Shown in pieces: positions 34,915-44,849 of a DNA stretch of 64,000 nucleotides (positions are counted from its first letter, which is position 1; each line of letters starts with the position of its first letter). The stretch spans positions 60,832 through 124,831 of the forward strand of contig CAZODA010000005.1 in NCBI GenBank assembly GCA_964578485.1, read 5' to 3'. Source of the DNA: CAZODA01 sp964578485. Its GTDB lineage: Bacteria; Bacteroidota; Bacteroidia; Bacteroidales; Marinilabiliaceae. A program made the translations under genes and the position numbers. A model generated the notes under the pieces. The model saw only the letters and a list, made by a program, of their open reading frames with translations. It was not told the DNA's origin and searched no databases.

Positions 34915-36090
34915 TTAAATCAGTTGTTTAAGTGTTTTTAAGATCCCAAAGCGATACAAAACAGGTTTTAGAAATAAAATAATTCGTCTTTTTATTGTTA
35001 GTGGTATATATTTTGTGTTTAATTGTTGAATTGTATGTATATCCAAGTCTGAAAAAAATAATTTTCTTTTTTTATTTTTAGGGGGATTTTGTAAGGCCAT
35101 AATACCATCTAGCTTAATAGCCTTATTTGTGTCGACTTTACAATAGACTAATTTGTGTTTAATTTGATTGAAAATTTGCTTTCCTTTTTTTGAATGTAAA
35201 ATTACTATAGTGGTACCTTTGTCATCATTCATCATTTTATCAAAAGACTTAACATTCCAACAATCATACAAGGTGAAGTCCGATAATCTTTCTACAGTCC
35301 TAAAATAACAATTGTAACACGAAGGTCTTGATGAAATGTTAGTAAAATAACAGTTTTTAAAAAATTGTAGTTCGTAACCGTGATTTAAATAGATATCATT
35401 TTTGAATGTTAAACTCATAGTTGAACCTGAGTAACCAAATGATTTGTCTCTAAATTTAACATTTATAAGTTTACTGTCCATTTTTTTCTCAAAATGAGAC
35501 ACATATTTTCTCCATAACTTTGGTGAAGGAACACCATGGCAAAGAAAATCTATGGTGATTAAATTTGAATAATCTTTTTTCAGAAAAGCTTTCAGACCTT
35601 CTATTTGACAAGGAGTGCCGCTAAAGCAAACTAACTTTCCATTTTTTAGATATTTTTTTGTAGCTAGGAAAGAATCGCCTATTTTACTTTCAATATATTT
35701 AGACCCCCTTAATTTATATAATTCATTAATATTAGAAATCAAGACGGTATGTAATTCGAAGTTTTTATTAAAGCTAGCACCAAATATAATACCACCTTTT
35801 TTTAATACATAAGTAGCTATTGCAGAAAAAGCACCTCCAGAAGAACTTTCGTTACGGACAGATTCATCTTTATTTTGTACCGCATAGGATATCAGATTAC
35901 TAAAAACATTTCTTTCGTTTAATATAGGGCAAACTTGTAAACATTTTTTGCATTTAATGCAGATATTGTAATCAACCTTAGGATATGTGAATCCCTCGTG
36001 GTCTTCATACATTGAAATACTGTTGTTCGGACAAACGGAATAACATGCGGAACATCCTGAACATTTTGTCTTATCAGTTATTTCTATCAT
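34915..36090 (-). CDS. FrhB-like Fe-S flavoprotein (coenzyme F420 hydrogenase beta family)
   Basis: 391 residues. Two 4Fe-4S ferredoxin motifs at the N terminus (Cys10/13/16/20 and Cys44/47/50/54), then the FrhB N- and C-terminal domains: ESSSGGAFSAIA, GTPCQIEGLKAFL, FLCHGVPSPKLW, FRDKSFGYSG and CYNCYFR. Family members bind flavin and pass electrons to or from F420 or other carriers. In polysaccharide loci they occur with pyruvyl transferases and have no firmly known job. It overlaps the adjacent pyruvyl transferase by 17 bp. A paralogue lies at 39692-40915. Confidence 0.88.
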   Translation of the reverse strand: MIEITDKTKCSGCSACYSVCPNNSISMYEDHEGFTYPKVDYNICIKCKKCLQVCPILNERNVFSNLISYAVQNKDESVRNESSSGGAFSAIATYVLKKGGIIFGASFNKNFELHTVLISNINELYKLRGSKYIESKIGDSFLATKKYLKNGKLVCFSGTPCQIEGLKAFLKKDYSNLITIDFLCHGVPSPKLWRKYVSHFEKKMDSKLINVKFRDKSFGYSGSTMSLTFKNDIYLNHGYELQFFKNCYFTNISSRPSCYNCYFRTVERLSDFTLYDCWNVKSFDKMMNDDKGTTIVILHSKKGKQIFNQIKHKLVYCKVDTNKAIKLDGIMALQNPPKNKKRKLFFSDLDIHTIQQLNTKYIPLTIKRRIILFLKPVLYRFGILKTLKQLI

Positions 36091-37240
36091 TATTTACGCT
36101 TTTTATTGCATTATGTAAATACTTTCGAGATGCATTTCTAAATTCATATAATTGTATGAAAACTTTTTTATATTCTAGCTTCAATTTTAAACAATCATTA
36201 ATTCTTTCTATACCTGATAGTTTCCTTTCTGGTATTTGTAAACGTGCAAGTAAAGAATCTATTCGGTTATTTGTGGAACTTATTGATTTCTCTTCATGAC
36301 GACTGAAAGAAAAAAAGATTTTCTTATATAAAATGGAGAAAATAGTGCCATGAAATGAGTCAGTAAGAATAATTGTTGCATTACTTATGAGGTTAACAAA
36401 TTCAGAAGGACCAATATTATAAGGTTTTATATCAGGAAAATAACAATCTGTTTTTATGTATTCATCAAGATGTAGTAAGCTAACTATTTGAAGTCCAGTA
36501 GTTGTTTTTAGTTTTTTTGCAAATTCTCTTATTAGTGGTCTGTTTCCTAAAAAGTAACAAAATATATATTTTCCTTTTATAATTGGCTCATCTCCTTTTA
36601 ATTTATCCCAATAAGATTTATCAATTAAAATAGTTGGATCACAGACTACAGGAACATCCTTTCCAATTAATTCTCTAATTATTTGTTGTCCACTTTCTTC
36701 TCTAATAGAAAGATGATCTATACGATTAAGATATTTTCTTGTTTTTTTCTTTTGAATATGGGGGATTTTTGATACTCCAAAACTTGGTGAATAAACAATT
36801 TTGGGTACATTGGATGGTACAAAGTTTAAAGTATAGTAATCTGTGCCTATATTAATAGGGTTCCAAACTTGATCGCTGCCTAAGATGAAATAACTATAAT
36901 TGGAAGTAGATATTAATAATTCTTTTCTGCCAATAATAATATTAGAAAAACGTAAATGTCTTTTCTTAAATTCCTTAAATTTCTCCTTTCTATTATTGAG
37001 ATATTTTTTTAAATCAGAATTAAAAATATATGAATAAACGTCTCTATATACAACATTTCCTTTCATTTTTAATAACTGGAAATTAAAAATCCTTAGCAAT
37101 TGTCTAAAGTCAGTTTTCTTCTTGTAAAGTATTATTTCATTATTTACTCCGATCTCATTTATATACTGTTGAAAAGCATAGGTTTGTAAGAGACTGCCAT
37201 AATTGTCATTGTGAACGGCTACCAGCCCTGTTTTTTTCAT
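36074..37240 (-). CDS. Polysaccharide pyruvyl transferase family protein
   Basis: 388 residues. N terminus GLVAVHNDNYGSLLQTYAFQ, the core motif LGSDQVWNP, VYSPSFG, LSIREESG, and C-terminal DSFHGTIFSILY with the conserved His. This subtype (GSDQVWN) is common beside FrhB-like proteins; the family adds pyruvate ketals or acts as transferase on surface glycans. The stop overlaps the FrhB-like start by 17 bp and its own start overlaps a GT4 stop by 4 bp. True pyruvyl transfer is inferred only from family name. Confidence 0.87.
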   Translation of the reverse strand: MKKTGLVAVHNDNYGSLLQTYAFQQYINEIGVNNEIILYKKKTDFRQLLRIFNFQLLKMKGNVVYRDVYSYIFNSDLKKYLNNRKEKFKEFKKRHLRFSNIIIGRKELLISTSNYSYFILGSDQVWNPINIGTDYYTLNFVPSNVPKIVYSPSFGVSKIPHIQKKKTRKYLNRIDHLSIREESGQQIIRELIGKDVPVVCDPTILIDKSYWDKLKGDEPIIKGKYIFCYFLGNRPLIREFAKKLKTTTGLQIVSLLHLDEYIKTDCYFPDIKPYNIGPSEFVNLISNATIILTDSFHGTIFSILYKKIFFSFSRHEEKSISSTNNRIDSLLARLQIPERKLSGIERINDCLKLKLEYKKVFIQLYEFRNASRKYLHNAIKSVNNDRNN

Positions 37241-38352
37241 TTCAATATTTTATTAAAAAAATCAACGTACTTATTTGATATAGCATTTAAAGACATGTTA
37301 TTAGCAACATATTCAATTAAGTTGTCTTTTATAACATGATATTTGTCTTCGTGATTATTAATTAACTCAAGCATTTTATTAGCTAAGCTTTTTGCATCCC
37401 CAGCATTAAATAAAAACCCATTTCTTTCAGATTCTATGTTTTCACTAAATCCTGGCAGATCTGTTGCAATTACCGGAATGCTATAATTGTATGCAATAAA
37501 TAATGGACCTGATTGTGTAACATCTTTATATGGTAAAACTAAATAATGTGCCGTGCTAAATAAATCTGGTATTTCTCTATTTGGTATTTTTCTTATGTCT
37601 AAATGGAATGCCCTATTATAATCACCAATTAAATTTTCATATACATTCCAATTTGGTGTATATCCACATATTTTAACTTGAAATTTATTTGGGTATTGTT
37701 CATATACTTCTTTTGTAGCTTTTATTAAAAATTCTAAACCTTTATTTTCTCGAATGGTTCCGAAAAACAAAAAAATGATTTTGTCATTTTCCGTCGTTTT
37801 ATTTGAAACGCCAAAATCTTTTAATGATAATGGAGCGTAAAATGTGTTTTTTTTCGGATACTTTTGTGAGAAAATTTCAAGTTGTGTTTTAGAAAACAAA
37901 TGAAAGTTTTTGAATTTCCTAAAGACAAATTTTTTGTACAATTTTATTAGTCTTCTATACTTAATTTCAACATGCTCAATAACATCATGTGTAGCATATA
38001 TCACATTTTGAAAATTAAATAGATACATTATAGGGTAATAAAAAGGCATGCCAAATATATTTGTATATATTATATTGGGTTTAATTTGTTTCAGTTTTTT
38101 AAAAAGATTGAAATAAATGGGAATTACTTGAGGATTTTTGTACTTAAATTTTTGTTTAATTATTTTCAATCTGATATTATTTTGTGTTGCATAAATTTTC
38201 AATTTATTGATATCATATTGATATAAAGAATTATTTAATGTTATCACAATAAACCAATATATTTCAAATCTATTAGAAAGAGATGGTACTATATCCTTAT
38301 CTACATCCAAAAAACTATCAGAGGTAATCCAGCATATCTTCTTTTTTTTCAT
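37237..38352 (-). CDS. Glycosyltransferase family 4
   Basis: 371 residues, GT-B. N terminus KKICWITSDSFLD is atypical, but the C-terminal domain is clear: IIFLFFGTIRENKGLEFL, RKIPNREIPDLFSTAHYLV and LPYKDVTQSGPLFIAYNY, the donor site having S-G-P in place of the E-G-x-P form. It lies between two pyruvyl transferase genes (4-bp overlap downstream, 19-bp gap upstream). It is among the most AT-rich genes of the cassette. Confidence 0.85.
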   Translation of the reverse strand: MKKKKICWITSDSFLDVDKDIVPSLSNRFEIYWFIVITLNNSLYQYDINKLKIYATQNNIRLKIIKQKFKYKNPQVIPIYFNLFKKLKQIKPNIIYTNIFGMPFYYPIMYLFNFQNVIYATHDVIEHVEIKYRRLIKLYKKFVFRKFKNFHLFSKTQLEIFSQKYPKKNTFYAPLSLKDFGVSNKTTENDKIIFLFFGTIRENKGLEFLIKATKEVYEQYPNKFQVKICGYTPNWNVYENLIGDYNRAFHLDIRKIPNREIPDLFSTAHYLVLPYKDVTQSGPLFIAYNYSIPVIATDLPGFSENIESERNGFLFNAGDAKSLANKMLELINNHEDKYHVIKDNLIEYVANNMSLNAISNKYVDFFNKILK

Positions 38353-38371
38353 AGTCTTATAATATAATAGA

Positions 38372-39493
38372 TTATTTTTTTTCTTTTAGCCATTTATTTA
38401 GGAAGTTAAATGATATTTCTTTTGATACAGCAATTTTTTTCATAACAGCATCATAATTTATTTTTGAAAAATTAATGTCATCGATTGCCATTTTCTCTGA
38501 TATAATACGCTCTTTGAGGTTTAATTGTTCCAACAAACTTTTAATTCTTGAATTGTATTTTTCCGGAGCGACCGATAAAAACTCTTTTTCAAATATTAGT
38601 GAAAATAAAGTTCCATGAAAAGAACTGACTATAGTAAAATCGGCGTTATTAAATAGAGATATGAATTTTTCGGGGCTTGTAAAATAAAAGATTTTGTCAC
38701 ATGGAATCTTTCCGCGAAACCAATCAGTGGTTACAACATAAATTTTTAGATTATATTTTAGAGCTATCTTTTTTGCTAAACTATCAATGATAGTTTTATT
38801 TGCGGTTTCAACTGAATAAATTAATAAATAGGGTTCTTTTTTAATAAAAGTGTTTTGATTTATTAAGCTTGTCCATTCTTTTTTGTTGAGTAACAATGTT
38901 GGATCAAGTACATGTAATACATTTTTAAATCCTAAGTTGTCTAGTATTTCAACAGCTTGCAATTCCCTTACTGATATGTCATTAAAAGAATATAGTAATT
39001 TTTTGATTTCTTTTTTTTCATACCCTCCAAGTTCATTTTTACCAATGCTTGCAGCATAAGTAATTTTTTTTGCTTTGGTCTTAACGAAGTCTAAAAAAAA
39101 GATTTTATCAACACCTTCATTGTAACCGCTGTTCCATACCTGATCACTTCCAACAATATAAATATCGGAATCTTGTTCTATTCCTTTATATAAATCATTG
39201 ATATTATATTTTTTACTAAGGACAAAATGTTTTCTTAAGAATTTATGGAGTCTTCTTCTTGATATTGATACAGTAGTTACTCTGTAAGATATAGAAATAA
39301 GAGCAAAAATCGGATTTGTTCTTTTCTTTTTTATGATTTTTTTTATAAGAGATAATAATTCTGAACGTTTCCTATGATAATTGAGTATTCTTACGTCATG
39401 TCCAAAGCTTTTAACAACAGTAGCCAAAGCATAAGCCTGTAAGTAAGTACCTATATTTTGATTGTCAATAATTGTAACAATAGTAACTTTCAT
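38372..39493 (-). CDS. Polysaccharide pyruvyl transferase family protein
   Basis: 373 residues of the same subtype as the protein at 36074-37240: VTIIDNQNIGTYLQAYAL, VGSDQVWNSGYN, ITYAASIG, ISVRELQAVEIL, DPTLLL and SSFHGTLFSLIF. It is homologous but clearly diverged from that copy. The upstream gene encodes the second FrhB-like protein, repeating the FrhB/pyruvyl-transferase pairing, though a 198-bp gap without a gene lies between them. Confidence 0.87.
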   Translation of the reverse strand: MKVTIVTIIDNQNIGTYLQAYALATVVKSFGHDVRILNYHRKRSELLSLIKKIIKKKRTNPIFALISISYRVTTVSISRRRLHKFLRKHFVLSKKYNINDLYKGIEQDSDIYIVGSDQVWNSGYNEGVDKIFFLDFVKTKAKKITYAASIGKNELGGYEKKEIKKLLYSFNDISVRELQAVEILDNLGFKNVLHVLDPTLLLNKKEWTSLINQNTFIKKEPYLLIYSVETANKTIIDSLAKKIALKYNLKIYVVTTDWFRGKIPCDKIFYFTSPEKFISLFNNADFTIVSSFHGTLFSLIFEKEFLSVAPEKYNSRIKSLLEQLNLKERIISEKMAIDDINFSKINYDAVMKKIAVSKEISFNFLNKWLKEKK

Positions 39494-39691
39494 TAATGAA
39501 ATTTAGTTTTTAAGTGATACTATAGAATTTGCTATAAAAGCTATCATACTATTGATAAGATGCTTTTTCCTGGCTCATTTCATATTTCACAATAAGTCTA
39601 AAAGTATTCAACAAGCTTGTGTTCTGAAATTCCAACAATAAATCATGATTAATATACCTTTATTCTCAATAAATTTATCAAAGCTATAAAT

Positions 39692-40915
39692 TTAATTTCT
39701 ATAGTTTTTAATAGATCCAATAAAACGAATTATAAAAACACCTAAACTATATCTATGTAAGTTATATTTTATAAGTGTTTTCATTTTAAACTTCCAACCA
39801 TCTTTTAAAAAAGTAGTTTTAAATTTTTTATAATTGTGAAAGGCTAGATTATAAGATGTTTTTCTTATACTATTTATATGTTCTAATTCATTAGCCGGTT
39901 TATTTGTTCCAAAAGCAAAATTGATTTCTGATTTAACAACAAAAGCTTTCTTTGCTATTTTTTCCCATAATGTAATAGCTTTATCTGTGTTAAGAATAAC
40001 CAAAGACACTCCATCTTGGATGTTTGGAAAATCTGGGTGATCTTTTCTTATGGACCAATAATCAGCCAATGTTAAATCCCCTGCTCTTTCTTTTCTCCTA
40101 AAAGGACAAGAATAACATGCGTATTGCAATGTTGCCCTGCTAATAAAAGAATTGAAGTATGCTTGCATATTTGAGTTATATGCAAGTTTTCGTAAGCTTC
40201 TGCCTTTTACGTAAGTTGATGAAGATGAAGAGCATGCCCATCCACTTGTTGTCTTATCTCTAAAAGAATAATTAATAATCTTGCCACCTTTTTCTTCTTC
40301 AATTTTTTTTATGCAGTTAGAAAACAGAGCTTGTGAAGGCACACCGTGACATATTAAATCAGAAGTTATAAGTTTAGACGAATCCTTTCCTAGAAATAAT
40401 CTAAGGCCAGCAATTTGACATGGAGTTCCAGTATAATAAACATAATTGCCAATCTTTAAGTCATTCTTAACTTGTTTAAAAGTATCATTAGTATTGGCTT
40501 GTAAATATTTAGATCCACGCAATTTAATCAATTCATTTTTTTGAGTTATGCGAACAAGAGAAAGATTAAAATTATCATCAAATGCGGCTCCATAAACTAC
40601 ACCTCCTAATATATCTATTACATAATCAGCTATCAGAGAAAAGATTCCTCCGGAAGAACTTCTTTTGACTATATCAACATCATTATTTCGTGCCGCATAT
40701 ACTATTCCTTCTTTATACAAAACGGTATCTGCGTTTGTAATTGAACAAACTTTTGCACACAAACCGCATTTGGTACATTTTTCAAGATCAATGAATGGAT
40801 ACAAAAATCCTTCTTCATCAGTCTGCATAGTAATTGCTCCAAAAGTACAAATGTATTCACATGCCCTACAACCACAACATAAAAACTTATTTTGTTCAAT
40901 AAAATATTTTATCAT
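39692..40915 (-). CDS. FrhB-like Fe-S flavoprotein (second copy)
   Basis: 407 residues from ATG 40915; an upstream TTG (40933) would add six residues and is less likely. Two 4Fe-4S motifs (Cys13/16/19/23 and Cys47/50/53/57), then RSSSGGIFSLIADY, GTPCQIAGLRLFL, LICHGVPSQALF, FRDKTTSGW and CYSCPFRRKERAGD, the same layout as the copy at 34915-36090. An extra Cys14 adjoins the first cluster. Electron partner unknown. It is co-oriented with a pyruvyl transferase downstream and a GT2 upstream. Confidence 0.88.
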   Translation of the reverse strand: MIKYFIEQNKFLCCGCRACEYICTFGAITMQTDEEGFLYPFIDLEKCTKCGLCAKVCSITNADTVLYKEGIVYAARNNDVDIVKRSSSGGIFSLIADYVIDILGGVVYGAAFDDNFNLSLVRITQKNELIKLRGSKYLQANTNDTFKQVKNDLKIGNYVYYTGTPCQIAGLRLFLGKDSSKLITSDLICHGVPSQALFSNCIKKIEEEKGGKIINYSFRDKTTSGWACSSSSSTYVKGRSLRKLAYNSNMQAYFNSFISRATLQYACYSCPFRRKERAGDLTLADYWSIRKDHPDFPNIQDGVSLVILNTDKAITLWEKIAKKAFVVKSEINFAFGTNKPANELEHINSIRKTSYNLAFHNYKKFKTTFLKDGWKFKMKTLIKYNLHRYSLGVFIIRFIGSIKNYRN

Positions 40916-40971
40916 AAATGCAAAATCCAACAATAACTGAAATAGTTACATTCTGAGTTATAATCTCAAAG

Positions 40972-41907
40972 TTAACTATAGCTAACTACTTTCTTCATCT
41001 TAATAAAACAAGCAATCACAACATGTTTTTTACGAATTTCTTTGAACTCATAAGATGGCTGTAGAAGTTTGATAAACAATTTCCAAAATGAGTACTGACT
41101 TAGTAAATCAACTATTCGCTTCTGCAAGTATATATCAATTTCATTCTTGATTAAAGTTTTATAAAAGGATCCTTCAAAGTCGCTAATAAATTTTTTAATC
41201 CATGAATAATATTGAAAAAGACCTTTAATTTTACACTCAAGGTGTTTACCAGAACTAGAGATATTTAATCCTGAGTATCTCCATTTCAATAAAGGTAAGT
41301 TGCAGCAAACTACACCTTTTTCTTTGGCTATTAAAAAAGCAGTTGCATGGTCGCTGCCCCATGCACTTGGAAAATCAATGAAGCCGCCTTTATCAATTAA
41401 GGCTTTTTTTCGAAAAATAAATTCAGGTATATATTGCGCACGCCCTTTACATATCCTGTGCCATATAAACTCCTGACAAGTTTCCCATTCAACACAAGCA
41501 GCACTATAATCTATTATTTTATCATTTGAATCAATTATTTGCACCCTGGAATGAAAAACATCTACATCAGGATATTTTTTTATCATTTGTGACATCTGAT
41601 ACAAAAAATCCTTGTCATATACATCATCATCTGAAGTAAGAATCAAATATTCATTATTTGCATAACTAATACATTTATTCCATTGAGCAATTAAATTTTC
41701 TCCTCCTATATTTGTGGGGTTTTTGTAATATTTTATCCTGTTATCATTATAAGTTTCTATTATTCTTTCTAAATCTTCAGGAGATGCATCATTTACTATT
41801 ATTAATTCAAAATTAGAATATGATTGTGCTAATATACTATCAATAGCTGCCTTTAGAAAAGAAGCTTTAAAAGCCGGCATTACAAAACTGAAAATATCTT
41901 TATTCAT
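40972..41907 (-). CDS. Glycosyltransferase family 2
   Basis: 311 residues, GT-A. N terminus FSFVMPAFKASFLKAAIDSI, LIIVNDASPEDL, and metal-binding LTSDDDVYD; later YIPEFIFRKKALIDKGGF and SDHATAFLIAKE, which fit a capsular GT2. It lies between the polymerase gene (13-bp gap) and the FrhB-like gene. Acceptor and donor unknown. Confidence 0.9.
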   Translation of the reverse strand: MNKDIFSFVMPAFKASFLKAAIDSILAQSYSNFELIIVNDASPEDLERIIETYNDNRIKYYKNPTNIGGENLIAQWNKCISYANNEYLILTSDDDVYDKDFLYQMSQMIKKYPDVDVFHSRVQIIDSNDKIIDYSAACVEWETCQEFIWHRICKGRAQYIPEFIFRKKALIDKGGFIDFPSAWGSDHATAFLIAKEKGVVCCNLPLLKWRYSGLNISSSGKHLECKIKGLFQYYSWIKKFISDFEGSFYKTLIKNEIDIYLQKRIVDLLSQYSFWKLFIKLLQPSYEFKEIRKKHVVIACFIKMKKVVSYS

Positions 41908-41920
41908 AAAAATTTCTGCG

Positions 41921-43336
41921 TTAATTTATGCCTAAGTTAAAATGTTTTTTGCTGCTGTTTTGTACATCTGAATTTATTGCCGTTTTATCGCTTTTTGATA
42001 AAACAAGGTATTTCATTATCATGCCTAAAAATAATAAAGTTAAGGGCCATGCTTTTAAAGGTCCTGTTCCTACTGAGAAAATAAAAAATAAGCTTACAAT
42101 AGAGAGGCCTAAACTTGCATAAGCTTTTTCCTTTTTAAGAAAGCGAATAAAAAATGCAACTAAAGCTATTAATAAAATTAAGTGATATAATAATCCCAAT
42201 ATGCCTTGTTCAATCATTAATTGATAGATAATGCTCTCAAAGCCATACATATCTGGATCTAATAATAATCTGTCTCTTTCAGCCCATCCCAATTCTTTAT
42301 TTATATACTCAAAACCATTGCCCAAAATAGGATTTTGCATAAAATACCTGAAAGCTCCAAATAATTGCACTATTCGCATATTTATACTACTTCCGCCTGC
42401 AAGTTCACCGCCGGTAATAAAAATATCAAATGTGTTGTCAATGGCCTTTTGAAAAGGAGAAAAAATTAAATAGGATAAAAAGCCCACAAAAAGGATCGCA
42501 GTTGAAATAATTATTTTTTTTGAAAAGCCTGTCGAAAAATAGATTAATACAAAAAATGATAATAATACAGCTAATAAGACTATCCTTGAAAAACACAATA
42601 CTGCACCTGTAAGTCCGAATAAAAATGCAATTTTGGTTAAAAAACCATGCTTTTTGCTTACTATATTAAACATAGTAAAAATATATAAAGCCAGTAGCGA
42701 AGATGCATATCCGTAATTGAATGTATGGTTAAAAGTTGATACAGCTCGAAATCTGAATTGTTTTGGATTAAGAATAATTAATTTTGAATTTAAATGTGCA
42801 TCACTTTGGGTGATTTTAGAAAAAAAATTTTCAGATACAAATTTAAAATAGGGATTAATTTTAGCAATATAATTAAATGCTCCATATATGCTTATTATCA
42901 ACAAAATAACAAATATGGGTTTCGCAATTTTATGTAGATCTTCTTTGTTTCGGATAAAAAAATAACCAATAAATAAAAGGAAAAATTTTTCGAAGATTTC
43001 TTTGAATGGTATATAAAATCTATTAAATATAGATAATCGACTGTCTGTAACAGCAATCAATAGAATAGCTAATGAAATAAGTTTTAAAACTTTCTTTAAA
43101 GGAAAAGTATTAAATTCTCGCTTTAATCGGCCTATTTGGTAAAATGCTGCAAAAAGCAAGGAAAATGTAAGCCATCTCCAAATACCCATATGTAAGGGAT
43201 AATTAATAACGTAAATATCAGAGTTCAGTAATAGCATTCCTCCTATTGCCCACAACAGACTGACATAAGACTTCCTATAATAGAATATTATGAAAGTGAA
43301 AAATAATGCAATTAGTATAATTAATACCTGTACCAT
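41921..43336 (-). CDS. O-antigen/capsule polymerase (Wzy-like)
   Basis: 471 residues with about ten to eleven hydrophobic membrane helices and a large periplasmic loop (about 285-345) containing GGSSINMRIVQLFGAF and NPILGNGFEYINKELG, the latter typical of Wzy/O-antigen ligase proteins. It is expected to join lipid-linked repeat units at the periplasmic face. It is next to the flippase (4-bp gap), the standard Wzx/Wzy arrangement. Sequence in this family is poorly conserved, so ligase versus polymerase rests on locus context. Confidence 0.85.
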   Translation of the reverse strand: MVQVLIILIALFFTFIIFYYRKSYVSLLWAIGGMLLLNSDIYVINYPLHMGIWRWLTFSLLFAAFYQIGRLKREFNTFPLKKVLKLISLAILLIAVTDSRLSIFNRFYIPFKEIFEKFFLLFIGYFFIRNKEDLHKIAKPIFVILLIISIYGAFNYIAKINPYFKFVSENFFSKITQSDAHLNSKLIILNPKQFRFRAVSTFNHTFNYGYASSLLALYIFTMFNIVSKKHGFLTKIAFLFGLTGAVLCFSRIVLLAVLLSFFVLIYFSTGFSKKIIISTAILFVGFLSYLIFSPFQKAIDNTFDIFITGGELAGGSSINMRIVQLFGAFRYFMQNPILGNGFEYINKELGWAERDRLLLDPDMYGFESIIYQLMIEQGILGLLYHLILLIALVAFFIRFLKKEKAYASLGLSIVSLFFIFSVGTGPLKAWPLTLLFLGMIMKYLVLSKSDKTAINSDVQNSSKKHFNLGIN

Positions 43337-43340
43337 TAAT

Positions 43341-44849
43341 TTAAGTTCTTACTTTTTTCAGGTTTTTATATATTGTTTTTATATCTAAAATTTTAAAAAC
43401 ATGTAATGCCGTCAGGTATATCATTGCCCAAATAATAGAGCTTATTATCATATAAAGGGGAAGTGATTTTATTGGAATTTTCATACTTTTAACAAGTAAT
43501 AGAACTCCATAGCCAAGTGCTGTTGGCATAATAAAAGAGGTAAATATTTTTAATGATTTAAGTTTAAGCACTTTATTATTGAAGTAAAAATAATAAAAGG
43601 ACATTTGAATTATTATATAAACCAAATACCCCAAAACGGCTGATCCCACCCCATAATTATTTGTAAGCATAGCATTTATTATTATTGAAAGAATACATGC
43701 AAAAGCAGAGCTGTAAACCAACATTCTTATTTTCCCTGTTGCAAGTACCAGACTTGATACCGGAGTATTGTGTAAGAATAAGGTAAGAGTAAGCACCCAT
43801 AAGACTAACCATTTTGTTAAATGTGAATATTCGGCTCCAACATATAGAGTAATAAGTTCACCTGCATTTAGCATTATAGGGAAACAGAGAAAAGAAACTA
43901 ATATGCTTGTATATATTGTTCCTTCATAGGCTATTTTTTCAACATTTGCCCTATCATTATTTTGTATAGCTTTTGATGTTTTTGGTAAGAGTATGCTAGT
44001 GAGCATGCCTCCGATAGAAATAATAAAAGCCGGAAATACTTCTATGATTCTATATTCTGTTAAAATGCCTACGCCGACGGTTGAAAAAATACCAAGTATT
44101 AATGGGCGAGATTGTGTTGAAGTAAATTGAAATATGCTTAGAGCTAAAATTGATGTACCATATTTGAAAACTATTGAAAAATCCTTCCAATAAAATCCAG
44201 GTAAAATGGATCGTATAAGTTTGGTTTTTTTACATAAATAGTAATAAGGCAAAATTACTAATGCCCCAATAAATAAATAAGCTGTAAAATATTGAACTAA
44301 TGACCAATTAAAGTAGATTGTTGTAATAATAATTATAAAATTTCCAATACTTTTTAAAGTAAGTATTTTTTGAGTAAATGCTATTTTTTCGTTGGCAACA
44401 AGTAGTTGATTAAAAACAAAAGTAACCCAATTTATTATACTAAATGCTGCTAGAATAAATAAAAGGCTCTGAAAAGTTGAAATTTGTTCTTGAGTTATCT
44501 TAAACAGATTAGCCCCCCAAAGCCCTAAAGAAATTAATATGATGCTGTTAATTAAACCAATAGTAAGATAAAAAGTGATGTTTGTACGGGCAACTCTGTT
44601 TATTAAGTTGTATTTGCCTATAGCTAACCATTGGGAAAAAAACTTGACCCCTCCTGTATTCATTCCCATGTCAAGTAATCGCATGTATGCGTTAGTTGCC
44701 AAAGCTAAGGTTAATAATCCATAATTTTCTTTGCCAAAGTATCTTAATAATAATGGTATTGTGAGAAACTTAATACAAGCATCAAGTATTTTTGTAATAG
44801 TTACCCAATAAAAGGAGGATATAAAATATCTTGCAGGCTTTTGTTTCAA
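43341..44849 (-). CDS. Polysaccharide repeat-unit flippase (Wzx-like)
   Basis: 502 residues with about twelve to fourteen membrane helices and the MVF/MATE-type N terminus YWVTITKILDACIKFLTIPLL and YGLLTLALATNAYM. It should flip the undecaprenyl-linked repeat unit across the inner membrane. The start is TTG 44849, overlapping the TGA stop of the preceding gene; no ATG is available near the conserved N terminus. Coupled translation with the upstream pyruvyl transferase is likely. Confidence 0.88.
   Translation of the reverse strand: MKQKPARYFISSFYWVTITKILDACIKFLTIPLLLRYFGKENYGLLTLALATNAYMRLLDMGMNTGGVKFFSQWLAIGKYNLINRVARTNITFYLTIGLINSIILISLGLWGANLFKITQEQISTFQSLLFILAAFSIINWVTFVFNQLLVANEKIAFTQKILTLKSIGNFIIIITTIYFNWSLVQYFTAYLFIGALVILPYYYLCKKTKLIRSILPGFYWKDFSIVFKYGTSILALSIFQFTSTQSRPLILGIFSTVGVGILTEYRIIEVFPAFIISIGGMLTSILLPKTSKAIQNNDRANVEKIAYEGTIYTSILVSFLCFPIMLNAGELITLYVGAEYSHLTKWLVLWVLTLTLFLHNTPVSSLVLATGKIRMLVYSSAFACILSIIINAMLTNNYGVGSAVLGYLVYIIIQMSFYYFYFNNKVLKLKSLKIFTSFIMPTALGYGVLLLVKSMKIPIKSLPLYMIISSIIWAMIYLTALHVFKILDIKTIYKNLKKVRT

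Noticed and set aside
39494..39691. Small gene between the pyruvyl transferase and FrhB-like genes
   Set aside because: Only short interrupted frames on either strand; nothing recognisable.
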